Origin: Promicromonosporaceae bacterium
Lineage (GTDB): Bacteria > Actinomycetota > Actinomycetes > Actinomycetales > Cellulomonadaceae
DNA: 21,554 nt
Direction: 5' to 3'
Assembly: GCA_009780755.1 (NCBI GenBank)
Contig: WQZL01000020.1
Location: 1-21,554 of the forward strand
The position numbers and the translations under genes were made by a program. Shown here one piece after another: positions 7,256-13,805 of the stretch (its first letter is position 1; every line of letters starts with the position of its first letter). Under the pieces are notes generated by a model that saw only the letters and a list, made by a program, of their open reading frames with translations, was not told the DNA's origin and made no database searches.

Positions 7256-8073
7256 TGGGGCAGAAGGTACACCCGCACGGGTATCGCCTCGGCATCACCA
7301 CCGACCACCGGTCGCGTTGGTTCGCCGACAGCACCAAGCCCGGCCAGCGGTATCGTGACTACGTTCGCGAGGACGTGCTCATCCGCAAGATGATGGCCGA
7401 AGGTTTGGAGAGGGCCGGTATCGCCAAGGTTGAGATCGAACGTACCCGCGACCGTGTCCGCGTGGACATCCACACGGCGCGTCCGGGCATCGTGATCGGT
7501 CGCCGAGGCGCCGAGGCTGACCGCATCCGCGGCGACCTCGAAAAGCTCACCGGCAAGCAGGTTCAGCTCAACATCCTTGAGGTGAAGAACGCGGAAATCG
7601 AGGCGCAGCTAGTTGCTCAGGGCATTGCCGAGCAGCTTGCCAGCCGCGTCTCCTTCCGCCGGGCCATGCGCAAGGGCATCCAGTCCGCGCAGCGCGCCGG
7701 GGCCAAGGGCATCCGGGTTCAGGTCTCGGGACGTCTGGGCGGGGCCGAAATGAGCCGTTCGGAGTTCTACCGCGAGGGTCGCGTGCCGCTGCACACCCTG
7801 CGGGCGAACATCGACTTCGGTTTCTTTGAGGCTCGCACCACCTTCGGTCGCATCGGCGTGAAGGTCTGGATCTACAAGGGGGACCTCACCGAGCGTGAGT
7901 TCGCCGCCCAGCAGGCTGCCGCGCCGCGTCAGGGCCGTGGCCCCGGTCGCGACCGCGATGGTGGCGGCCGTGGTGGCGAGCGTCGCACCCCCCGCCGTGA
8001 CCGCAACGATGCCCCCGCAACAGAGGCTCCCGCCGCTGCCGCCGAGGCACCTACCACCGAAACGGAGGGCTAA
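7255..8073 (+). CDS. rpsC: 30S ribosomal protein S3 with long disordered C-terminal tail
   Basis: S3 forms the mRNA entry channel. The N-terminal part starts MGQKVHPHGYRLGI. The KH-type RNA-binding loop is visible as GIVIGRRGAEADRIR (GxxG motif), and the C-terminal domain ends at GVKVWIYKGDL near residue 214. The remaining 55 or so residues are rich in Arg/Gly and then Ala/Glu/Pro; such tails are common in actinobacterial S3 and probably unstructured. The GTG start overlaps the rplV stop by one base. Confidence 0.98.
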   Translation: MGQKVHPHGYRLGITTDHRSRWFADSTKPGQRYRDYVREDVLIRKMMAEGLERAGIAKVEIERTRDRVRVDIHTARPGIVIGRRGAEADRIRGDLEKLTGKQVQLNILEVKNAEIEAQLVAQGIAEQLASRVSFRRAMRKGIQSAQRAGAKGIRVQVSGRLGGAEMSRSEFYREGRVPLHTLRANIDFGFFEARTTFGRIGVKVWIYKGDLTEREFAAQQAAAPRQGRGPGRDRDGGGRGGERRTPRRDRNDAPATEAPAAAAEAPTTETEG

Positions 8074-8076
8074 GTC

Positions 8077-8493
8077 ATGCTTATTCCCCGTCGCATCAAG
8101 CACCGCAAGCAGCACCACCCCTCGCGCTCCGGCGCCTCCAAGGGTGGCAACACGATTGCGTTTGGCGATTTCGGCATCCAGGCCCTGGAGCCTGCCTACG
8201 TCACCAACCGACAGATCGAGGCCGCTCGTGTCGCCATGACCCGTCACATCAAGCGTGGCGGTAAGGTCTGGATCAACATCTATCCGGACCGTCCGTTGAC
8301 CAAGAAGCCCGCCGAAACCCGCATGGGTTCGGGTAAGGGTTCTCCTGAGTGGTGGATCGCCAACGTCAAGCCCGGCCGCATCGTCTTCGAACTGGCCGGA
8401 GTCCCGGAGCCTTTGGCTCGCGAGGCCATGCGCCGCGCGATGCACAAGCTCCCCATGAAGTGCCGTTTCGTGGCTCGTGAAGGAGGCATGTGA
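8077..8493 (+). CDS. rplP: 50S ribosomal protein L16
   Basis: L16 organises the A-site side of the peptidyl-transferase centre. The 138-residue product begins MLIPRRIKHRKQHHP. It contains ITSRQIEAARVAMTRHIKRG-like sequence (here TNRQIEAARVAMTRHIKRG) and the signature RMGSGKGSPEWW. It starts 3 nt after rpsC and its TGA overlaps the rpmC ATG (TGATG), so expression is translationally coupled. Confidence 0.99.
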   Translation: MLIPRRIKHRKQHHPSRSGASKGGNTIAFGDFGIQALEPAYVTNRQIEAARVAMTRHIKRGGKVWINIYPDRPLTKKPAETRMGSGKGSPEWWIANVKPGRIVFELAGVPEPLAREAMRRAMHKLPMKCRFVAREGGM

Positions 8494-8726
8494 TGATCGG
8501 AACAAAGGGCTTGGCCCCCGCCGACCTCGATGGCTTCACTGACGACAAGCTCGTCGGCCAGCTGAAGAAGGCCAAGGAGGAGCTGTTCAACCTCCGCTTC
8601 CAGGCGGCCACCGGCCAGCTGGAAGCCAATGGCCGCCTCAAGGCCGTCAAGCGCGACATCTCGCGGATCTACACGATCCTGCGCGAGCGCGAACTGGGTA
8701 TTCGCACCGCCCCGAGCGGTAAGTGA
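8493..8726 (+). CDS. rpmC: 50S ribosomal protein L29
   Basis: L29 is a small helical-hairpin protein beside the tunnel exit, near L23. The 77-residue product includes DDKLVGQLKKAKEELFNLRF, then QLEANGRLKAVKRDISRIYT, typical of the two helices. ATG 8493 is preferred to GTG 8490 because AGGAGG (8481-8486) is 6 nt from the ATG but only 3 nt from the GTG. It ends 7 nt before rpsQ. Confidence 0.97.
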   Translation: MIGTKGLAPADLDGFTDDKLVGQLKKAKEELFNLRFQAATGQLEANGRLKAVKRDISRIYTILRERELGIRTAPSGK

Positions 8727-8733
8727 GTAAGAG

Positions 8734-9021
8734 ATGAGCACAGTGACTGAAATTCCAGCCCCCGCCGTGGAGCGGGGCACGCGCAAGACTCGCCGTGGCT
8801 ACGTGGTGAGCGACAAGATGGACAAGACCGTAGTGGTCGGCCTCGAAGACCGGGTTAAGCACCCGCTTTACGGCAAGATCATCCGTCGCACCACCAAGGT
8901 CAAGGTGCACGACGAGGCCAACGCGGCCGGCGTCGGTGACCTGGTGCTAATCATGGAGACCCGCCCGCTATCCGCGACCAAGCGGTGGCGTCTGGTGGAG
9001 ATCGTTGAGAAGGCCAAGTAG
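8734..9021 (+). CDS. rpsQ: 30S ribosomal protein S17
   Basis: S17 is a primary 16S rRNA binder with an OB fold. The 95-residue product contains RGYVVSDKMDKTVVVGLEDR, then HPLYGKIIRRTTKVKVHDE and GDLVLIMETRPLSATKRWRL, the complete family pattern. A weak GAGAT lies just before the ATG. It is the last gene of the S10 block; the next gene starts 186 nt later behind a probable promoter. Confidence 0.99.
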   Translation: MSTVTEIPAPAVERGTRKTRRGYVVSDKMDKTVVVGLEDRVKHPLYGKIIRRTTKVKVHDEANAAGVGDLVLIMETRPLSATKRWRLVEIVEKAK

Positions 9022-9039
9022 TTAACCCATCGAGAGTCT

Positions 9040-9080
9040 CGCCGCCCTAGTTCCTGTTTGGGGCTTGGGCGGCGTAGACT
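9040..9080 (+). promoter_or_regulatory. Probable internal promoter for the spc block, with GC-rich dyad
   Basis: A -10 like TAGACT lies at 9075-9080; the matching -35 region is weak (TTCCTG at 9051-9056, 18-nt spacer). The dyad CGCCGCCC (9040-9047) and GGGCGGCG (9067-9074) abuts the -10. The secY upstream region has the same TAGACT. The remaining gap to rplN (9081-9207) is an untranslated leader with no clear fold. Confidence 0.4.
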
Positions 9081-9207
9081 GCTCAACCGGCCGCGCGCTG
9101 CGTGACACACGTATGCGGGTGCGGGGCCACCAACCTTTCAATCCGTTCGACCAGGCTTGTGCCCGCCACAAACGGGGGCGAGAACCAGTGCGACGACAGG
9201 AGTAAGC

Positions 9208-9576
9208 ATGATCCAGCAGGAGTCGCGGCTTAAGGTCGCCGACAACTCGGGAGCCAAGGAAATCTTGTGCATCCGTGTTCTCGGTGGATCCGGGCGCCGC
9301 TACGCCGGTATTGGCGACGTGATCGTCGCCACCGTTAAGGACGCAATCCCAGGCGGCAACGTGAAGAAGGGCGAGGTCGTCAAGGCCGTCATCGTCCGGA
9401 CCGCCAAGGAACGCCGCCGTCCAGACGGTTCCTACATCAAGTTTGACGAGAACGCCGCAGTCATCCTCAAGGCGGATGGCGAGCCGCGCGGTACGCGCAT
9501 CTTCGGTCCGGTTGGTCGCGAGCTGCGCGACAAGAGGTACATGAAGATCATCTCGCTGGCCCCGGAGGTGCTCTGA
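9208..9576 (+). CDS. rplN: 50S ribosomal protein L14
   Basis: L14 binds 23S rRNA at the subunit interface and takes part in bridge formation; RsfS silences ribosomes through it. The 122-residue product starts MIQQESRLKVADNSGAKEIL and has RRPDGSYIKFDENAAVIL and GPVGRELRDK. ATG 9208 has AGGAG 7 nt upstream and gives the family's usual length; an in-frame ATG at 9157 would add 17 foreign residues. First gene after the probable internal promoter. Confidence 0.98.
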   Translation: MIQQESRLKVADNSGAKEILCIRVLGGSGRRYAGIGDVIVATVKDAIPGGNVKKGEVVKAVIVRTAKERRRPDGSYIKFDENAAVILKADGEPRGTRIFGPVGRELRDKRYMKIISLAPEVL

Positions 9577-9577
9577 T

Positions 9578-9919
9578 ATGGCAAAGATCAAGAAGGGCGA
9601 CCAGGTGATTGTCATCGCCGGTCGTGACAAGGGCAAGACGGGCCGCGTGCTCGAAGTGTTCCGTGACACCGACCGCGTTGTGGTTGAGGGCGTCCAGCGC
9701 GTCACCAAGCATGTCAAGGCTGGTCAGTCGAACCGTGGCACCAAGACAGGCGGTATCGAAACCGTCGAGGCTCCGATCCACGTCTCCAACGTGATGCTGA
9801 TCGACCCGGAAACCAAGAAGGGCACCCGGGTTGGTTATCGCGAGGAGAAGGTTACTCGCGATGGTCGGGAACGCACCGTCCGCGTGCGGATCGCCAAGCG
9901 CTCTGGGAAGGACATCTGA
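9578..9919 (+). CDS. rplX: 50S ribosomal protein L24
   Basis: L24 initiates 50S assembly. The 113-residue product opens with the KOW motif KKGDQVIVIAGRDKGKTGRV and continues VEGVQRVTKHVK and HVSNVMLIDPETKKGTRVGY. It starts 1 nt after rplN, whose 3' end (GGAGGTGCTC) supplies the ribosome site. Its TGA overlaps the rplE ATG (TGATG). Confidence 0.99.
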   Translation: MAKIKKGDQVIVIAGRDKGKTGRVLEVFRDTDRVVVEGVQRVTKHVKAGQSNRGTKTGGIETVEAPIHVSNVMLIDPETKKGTRVGYREEKVTRDGRERTVRVRIAKRSGKDI

Positions 9920-10494
9920 TGACGCAAACCGCTATCGAGGCTCCGGCAACGCCCCGCCTCAAGACGCGCTACCGTGACGAGATCGTCCCGGCCCTGACCG
10001 AGCAGTTCAACTACTCGAACGTCTCCCTGGTCCCCAGCCTCACCAAGATCGTGGTGAACATGGGTGTCGGCGAGGCCGCCAAGGATTCCAAGCTCATCGA
10101 GGGTGCCATCCGCGACCTGACGGTAATCACCGGCCAAAAGCCGATGGTCACCAAGGCCCGTCGGTCTATCGCCCAGTTCAAGCTGCGTGAGGGCATGCCG
10201 ATTGGCGCGCACGCCACGCTACGCGGCGACCGCATGTGGGAGTTCCTGGACCGGCTGCTGTCGGTGGCCCTGCCGCGTATCCGCGACTTCCGTGGCCTAT
10301 CGCCCAAGCAGTTCGACGGTCGTGGCAACTACACCTTCGGGCTTACGGAGCAGTCGATGTTCCACGAGATCGACATGGACAAGATCGACCGGGTCCGCGG
10401 TATGGACATCACGGTGGTGACCACCGCGACGAATGACGACGAGGGTCGCGCGCTGCTTCGCCAGCTCGGCTTCCCCTTCAAGGAGATGGACTGA
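9919..10494 (+). CDS. rplE: 50S ribosomal protein L5
   Basis: L5 is part of the central protuberance and binds 5S rRNA. The 191-residue product shows LKTRYRDEIVPALTEQFNYS, LTKIVVNMGVGEA, TGQKPMVTKARRSIAQFKLR, then FRGLSPKQFDGRGNYTFGL. The N-terminus is about 10 residues longer than in many species, as often in actinobacteria. The last base of its stop is the A of the rpsZ ATG. Confidence 0.99.
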   Translation: MTQTAIEAPATPRLKTRYRDEIVPALTEQFNYSNVSLVPSLTKIVVNMGVGEAAKDSKLIEGAIRDLTVITGQKPMVTKARRSIAQFKLREGMPIGAHATLRGDRMWEFLDRLLSVALPRIRDFRGLSPKQFDGRGNYTFGLTEQSMFHEIDMDKIDRVRGMDITVVTTATNDDEGRALLRQLGFPFKEMD

Positions 10495-10679
10495 TGGCAA
10501 AGAAAGCCCTTATCAACAAGGCTAACGCCAAGCCGAAGTTCAAGGTGCGCGGCTACACGCGGTGCCAGCGCTGCGGTCGCCCGCAGTCGGTGTACCGCAA
10601 GTTCGGCCTGTGCCGTATCTGCCTGAGGGAGATGGCCCACCGGGGCGAACTGCCCGGCGTCACCAAGAGCAGTTGGTAA
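10494..10679 (+). CDS. rpsZ: 30S ribosomal protein S14, zinc-binding type Z
   Basis: S14 sits in the 30S head. The 61-residue length and four cysteines C24, C27, C40 and C43 (CQRC...CRIC) define the zinc-dependent short form rather than the zinc-independent about 100-residue paralogue. The C-terminus GELPGVTKSSW is typical. A zinc-free partner, if present, would lie elsewhere, usually under Zur control. It is coupled to rplE by TGATG; a 124-nt structured gap follows. Confidence 0.99.
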   Translation: MAKKALINKANAKPKFKVRGYTRCQRCGRPQSVYRKFGLCRICLREMAHRGELPGVTKSSW

Positions 10680-10726
10680 ATAAGTAACACTGGCTCGCCT
10701 CGGCGGGACAACCAAACAACGTCGTA

Positions 10727-10791
10727 GGTCCATCCGGGACCCGTGAACTTAAAGTTTCACGAGCGCCGGGCGGAAACCGCGGCGAGGAAGG
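10727..10791 (+). promoter_or_regulatory. Structured rpsH leader (three consecutive small stems before the ribosome site)
   Basis: Three stems lie in tandem: GGTCC/GGACC (10727-10741), CGTGAA/TTCACG (10742-10761), and CGCCG..CGG/CCG-CGGCG (10764-10784). They end next to AGGAAGG (10785-10791), 12 nt before the rpsH ATG. No T-run follows, so this is not a standard terminator. S8 is the known feedback repressor of the spc operon in E. coli; a repressor site here is an inference. Confidence 0.4.
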
Positions 10792-10803
10792 GCAAGTGCC
10801 CAG

Positions 10804-11202
10804 ATGACAATGACCGACCCCATTGCAGACATGCTTACCAGTCTGCGCAACGCCAACTCGGCGCACCATGAAACCGTCGAGATGCCGTCGTCCAAGCTGA
10901 AGCTTCGCATTGCGGAGATTCTGAAGGCCGAAGGCTTCATCACCGGTTTCGCCGTCGAGGACGCCCGAGTGGGCAAGACGCTCACCATCACGCTGAAGTA
11001 CGGCGAAAACCGCGAACGTGCCCTGGCGGGCATCCGCCGCGTATCCAAGCCGGGCCTGCGTAAGTACGCCAAGTCAACCGAGCTGCCCAGGGTTCTCGGC
11101 GGTCTCGGTGTGGCCATCCTGTCCACCTCATCCGGCCTTCTCACCGACCGCCAGGCTCAGGCCAAGGGCGTCGGCGGTGAAGTGCTCGCCTACGTCTGGT
11201 AA
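10804..11202 (+). CDS. rpsH: 30S ribosomal protein S8
   Basis: S8 is a primary binder of the 16S central domain. The 132-residue product starts MTMTDPIADMLTSLRNANSA and ends in the signature VAILSTSSGLLTDRQAQAKG. ATG 10804 fits the family N-terminus; the GTG at 10795 is out of frame and stops at once. The ribosome site AGGAAGG is rather far (12 nt), which may matter for regulation by the upstream stems. Confidence 0.98.
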   Translation: MTMTDPIADMLTSLRNANSAHHETVEMPSSKLKLRIAEILKAEGFITGFAVEDARVGKTLTITLKYGENRERALAGIRRVSKPGLRKYAKSTELPRVLGGLGVAILSTSSGLLTDRQAQAKGVGGEVLAYVW

Positions 11203-11220
11203 TCGGAAAGGAGAATCGCC

Positions 11221-11757
11221 ATGTCAAGAATCGGCAAAATCCCCGTTCCGGTACCCGCCGGGGTGGACGTAAAGATCGATGGCTCGAACGTGACCATCAA
11301 AGGCCCCAAGGGCACCGTTGAACACGCGGTCGTCGCCCCCATCAGGGTTGAACTCAAGGATGGCACCATCGAGGTGACCCGCCCAGATGACGAGCGCGAC
11401 TCCCGCGCCCGTCACGGCCTGACCCGCACCCTGCTGAACAACATCGTTGTTGGGGTCACGGAAGGCTACGAGAAGAAGCTGGAGATCGTCGGTACCGGTT
11501 ACCGCGTCACCGCCAAGGGCAACTCGCTCGACTTCGCCCTCGGCTTCTCGCACCCCGTCGTGATCGACCCGCCCGAGGGCATCACCTTCGCGGTGGAAAG
11601 CCCCACCAGGTTCTCGGTGTCGGGCATTTCCAAGCAGCAAGTTGGCGAGGTTGCCGCGAACATTCGCAAGCTCCGCAAGCCCGAGCCGTATAAGGGCAAG
11701 GGTATTCGCTACGCCGGCGAGGTCGTCCGCCGCAAGGTCGGAAAGGCTGGTAAGTGA
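11221..11757 (+). CDS. rplF: 50S ribosomal protein L6
   Basis: L6 lies near the GTPase-associated centre. The 178-residue product has the two repeated alpha/beta folds of the family: SRIGKIPVPVPAGVDVKIDG, then TITLKGPKG-like TIKGPKGTVEHAV, and the C-terminal signature PEPYKGKGIRYAGEVVRRK. AAAGGAG precedes the ATG. The stop overlaps the rplR start. Confidence 0.99.
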   Translation: MSRIGKIPVPVPAGVDVKIDGSNVTIKGPKGTVEHAVVAPIRVELKDGTIEVTRPDDERDSRARHGLTRTLLNNIVVGVTEGYEKKLEIVGTGYRVTAKGNSLDFALGFSHPVVIDPPEGITFAVESPTRFSVSGISKQQVGEVAANIRKLRKPEPYKGKGIRYAGEVVRRKVGKAGK

Positions 11758-12128
11758 TGGCTGTCAAGATTATGGGCAAGGGCAAAAATGTTGCCCGCCA
11801 GCGCCGCCACCTGCGCTTGCGCAAGAAGCTGCACGGCACCCCCACCCGTCCCCGCCTGGTGGTGACCCGTTCCAACCGGCACATGGTGGCCCAGGTTGTC
11901 GACGACACCGTCGGCAAGACGGTGGCCTCGGCCTCGACCCTAGAGGCCGACCTGCGGGTCATGAAGGGCGACAAGCGGGACAAGGCCCGCAAGGTCGGCG
12001 AACTGGTCGCCGAGCGTGCCAAGGCTCTTGGCATCGAAGCCGTGGTCTTCGACCGCGGTGGCAACAAGTACCACGGCCGTGTCGCCGCAGTTGCGGACGG
12101 CGCCCGCGAAGCAGGATTGGAGCTGTGA
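11757..12128 (+). CDS. rplR: 50S ribosomal protein L18
   Basis: L18 binds 5S rRNA together with L5. The 123-residue product contains RQRRHLRLRKKLHGTPTRPR, LVVTRSNRHMVAQVVDD and FDRGGNKYHGRVAAVADGAR. ATG 11757 (MAVKIMGKG) overlaps the rplF stop as TGATG; an in-frame GTG at 11754 would add one residue and cannot be excluded. Its TGA overlaps the rpsE ATG. Confidence 0.98.
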   Translation: MAVKIMGKGKNVARQRRHLRLRKKLHGTPTRPRLVVTRSNRHMVAQVVDDTVGKTVASASTLEADLRVMKGDKRDKARKVGELVAERAKALGIEAVVFDRGGNKYHGRVAAVADGAREAGLEL

Positions 12129-12787
12129 TGGCTGCTGGACAGCGTACCGGTGCCGCCACTGGCACCTCTGAGAACAACAACGATGGCCGTCGCAACAACC
12201 GTCGCGACGACCGCCGCAATTCCCCCCGCGAGGTGGAGAAGAGTCCCTTTGTCGAGCGTGTCGTGGCGATCAACCGCGTTTCTAAGGTTGTCAAGGGTGG
12301 TCGCCGGTTTAGCTTCACCGCTCTTGTGGTGGTTGGCGACGGCGACGGCACCGTAGGTGTCGGCTATGGGAAGGCCAAGGAGGTGCCCGCGGCCATTGCC
12401 AAGGGCGTCGAGGAGGCGAAGAAGAACTTCTTCCGCGTCCCCCGCATCCAAGGCACCATCCCGCACCCCACCCAGGGTGAGGCCGCCGCTGGCGTCGTCT
12501 TCCTGCGTCCGGCCAGCCCAGGTACCGGCGTAATCGCCGGTGGCCCCGTGCGTGCCGTCCTGGAATGCGCCGGCGTTCACGACATCCTGAGCAAGTCGCT
12601 CGGCTCCGCCAACGCAATCAACATCGTCCATGCGACCGTCGCTGCCCTAAAGCAGCTCGAATCGCCGGCCGACGTGGCCCGCCGTCGTGGGCTGCCGGTT
12701 GAGGACGTAGCCCCGCCGGTTCTGCTCCGCGCTCAGGCCGCTGGCCTGGCGGCGCGCAAGGAAGCGGCAGAGAAGGTAGGTGCCTGA
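12128..12787 (+). CDS. rpsE: 30S ribosomal protein S5
   Basis: S5 guards the mRNA entry site and affects decoding accuracy. Translation from ATG 12128, 5 nt after GGAG, gives 219 residues. The first 38 or so are a polar Asn/Arg/Asp-rich tail (SENNNDGRRNNRRDDRRN). The core begins at FVERVVAINRVSKVVKGGRR and includes ALVVVGDGDGTVGVGYGKAK and RAVLECAGVHDILSKSLGS. The frame stays open for 162 codons upstream inside rplF/rplR, but that is not coding. The stop overlaps the rpmD ATG. Confidence 0.98.
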   Translation: MAAGQRTGAATGTSENNNDGRRNNRRDDRRNSPREVEKSPFVERVVAINRVSKVVKGGRRFSFTALVVVGDGDGTVGVGYGKAKEVPAAIAKGVEEAKKNFFRVPRIQGTIPHPTQGEAAAGVVFLRPASPGTGVIAGGPVRAVLECAGVHDILSKSLGSANAINIVHATVAALKQLESPADVARRRGLPVEDVAPPVLLRAQAAGLAARKEAAEKVGA

Positions 12788-12969
12788 TGGCTAAGCTCAA
12801 GGTGACTCAGACCAAGTCCGCCATCGGCGGCAAGCAGAATCAGCGCGAGACGCTGCGCACGCTGGGCCTTAAGAAGATTGGCCGCACGGCCATTCACGAG
12901 GATCGCCCGGAGATTCGCGGCATGATTAACACCGTCTCACACCTGGTTACCGTTGAGGAGGTTGACTGA
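12787..12969 (+). CDS. rpmD: 50S ribosomal protein L30
   Basis: L30 is a small protein of the large subunit. The 60-residue product contains KVTQTKSAIGGKQNQRETLR, then TLGLKKIGRTAIHEDRPEIR and GMINTVSHLVTVEEV, the complete family pattern. It is coupled to rpsE by TGATG and ends 2 nt before rplO, so its 3' end (GTTGAGGAGGTTG) supplies the ribosome site of rplO. Confidence 0.99.
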   Translation: MAKLKVTQTKSAIGGKQNQRETLRTLGLKKIGRTAIHEDRPEIRGMINTVSHLVTVEEVD

Positions 12970-12971
12970 TT

Positions 12972-13625
12972 ATGGCTGACGAGAAGAAGGATTCTCCGGT
13001 GGTTGAACCGGTCGAAACCGCTCCTGCCGTCAAAAAGGCTCCGGCCGCTAAGAAGGCCGCGCCGAAGGCTGAGCCGACCGCGGAAAAGACCGAGGCTAAG
13101 GTGGCTGCCCCCAAGGCTGAGGCCAAGAAGCCAGCCGCTAAGGCTGCTCCGAAGGCCACAGTCGAGGAGACCCCGGCCGTTCACCCCCTAAAGGTGCACC
13201 ACCTGCGTCCTGCCCCCGGCGCCAAGACCGCCAAGACCCGCGTTGGTCGTGGTGAAGGCTCCAAGGGTAAGACCGCCGGTCGTGGTACCAAGGGTACGAA
13301 GGCCCGCTACCAGGTTCCCGCCCGCTTTGAGGGTGGCTCCATGCCGATTCACATGCGCCTGCCCAAGCTGCGCGGGTTTAAGAACCCGTTCCGCGTTGAA
13401 TACCAAGTGGTCAACCTGGACAAGCTGGGCGAACTGTTCCCCGAGGGTGGCCAGGTCACCGTCGCGGACCTTGTCGCCAAGGGTGCGGTTCGCAAGAACC
13501 AGCCCGTCAAGGTACTCGGCAACGGCGAGATCGCCGTTAAGTTGGACATCGACGTCGATAAGGTGTCGGCCTCGGCCCAGACGAAAATCTTGGCCGCCGG
13601 TGGCACCATCGTTGGCAAGGATTAA
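12972..13625 (+). CDS. rplO: 50S ribosomal protein L15 with about 70-residue N-terminal extension
   Basis: L15 is a late assembly protein that spans the 50S. The core begins near residue 73 (LKVHHLRPAPGAK) and includes KTRVGRGEGSKGKTAGRGTK, FEGGSMPIHMRLPKLRGFKN and a normal C-terminus. The total of 217 residues compares with about 146 usual. The extension is a low-complexity Lys/Ala/Pro tail (KKAPAAKKAAPKAEP) starting MADEKKDSPVVEPVETAP. The stretch coding PVVEPVETA (12998-13022) is a diverged copy of the GGTGGTT...AACC palindromic repeat. GAGGAGG upstream and the tight junction with rpmD support ATG 12972. A clear terminator follows. Confidence 0.96.
   Translation: MADEKKDSPVVEPVETAPAVKKAPAAKKAAPKAEPTAEKTEAKVAAPKAEAKKPAAKAAPKATVEETPAVHPLKVHHLRPAPGAKTAKTRVGRGEGSKGKTAGRGTKGTKARYQVPARFEGGSMPIHMRLPKLRGFKNPFRVEYQVVNLDKLGELFPEGGQVTVADLVAKGAVRKNQPVKVLGNGEIAVKLDIDVDKVSASAQTKILAAGGTIVGKD
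12998..13022. repeat. Diverged palindromic repeat inside rplO coding sequence
   Basis: GGTGGTTGAACCGGTCGAAA then CCGCT matches the copy at 18356-18380 in the glycosyltransferase gene at about 21 of 25 positions. The reading frame is the same (VVEP-ET), but the right half-palindrome has decayed. Confidence 0.6.
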
Positions 13626-13631
13626 CCGCTG

Positions 13632-13670
13632 AGCGGGGTTGGGGTCGCCTCACCGTCCCAACCCCGCTTT
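13632..13670 (+). terminator. Terminator of the ribosomal protein operon
   Basis: AGCGGGGTTGGG (13632-13643) pairs perfectly over 12 bp with CCCAACCCCGCT (13657-13668), followed by TT only. Short T-runs are usual in high-GC species. It separates the ribosomal genes from secY-adk. Confidence 0.8.
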
Positions 13671-13704
13671 GGCGCAACACAAACCCCACAACCGTGTCGG
13701 GCGA

Positions 13705-13734
13705 TGGCGAGTACAAGTAACTTGCCGATAGACT
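13705..13734 (+). promoter_or_regulatory. Probable secY promoter
   Basis: A -10 like TAGACT lies at 13729-13734. The best -35 (TGGCGA, 13705-13710, 18-nt spacer) is weak. Its place just after the terminator, and the same hexamer before rplN, support it. The leader to the GTG is about 65 nt. Confidence 0.4.
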
Positions 13735-13805
13735 CCCGTACTGGTTATCGAATTTCGCCGGGTCATCCGGCACAACTTCCCGCTTCGGTGGGCTTGGAGG
13801 AATAG

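Noticed and set aside
7609..8505. 298-codon minus-strand open frame across rpsC/rplP
   Set aside because: Same reason: it spans two real genes on the opposite strand and shows no domain pattern.
11642..12127. In-frame upstream extension of rpsE by 162 codons
   Set aside because: It lies within rplF and rplR and has an Arg/Pro-rich out-of-frame look; ATG 12128 has a ribosome site and gives normal S5.
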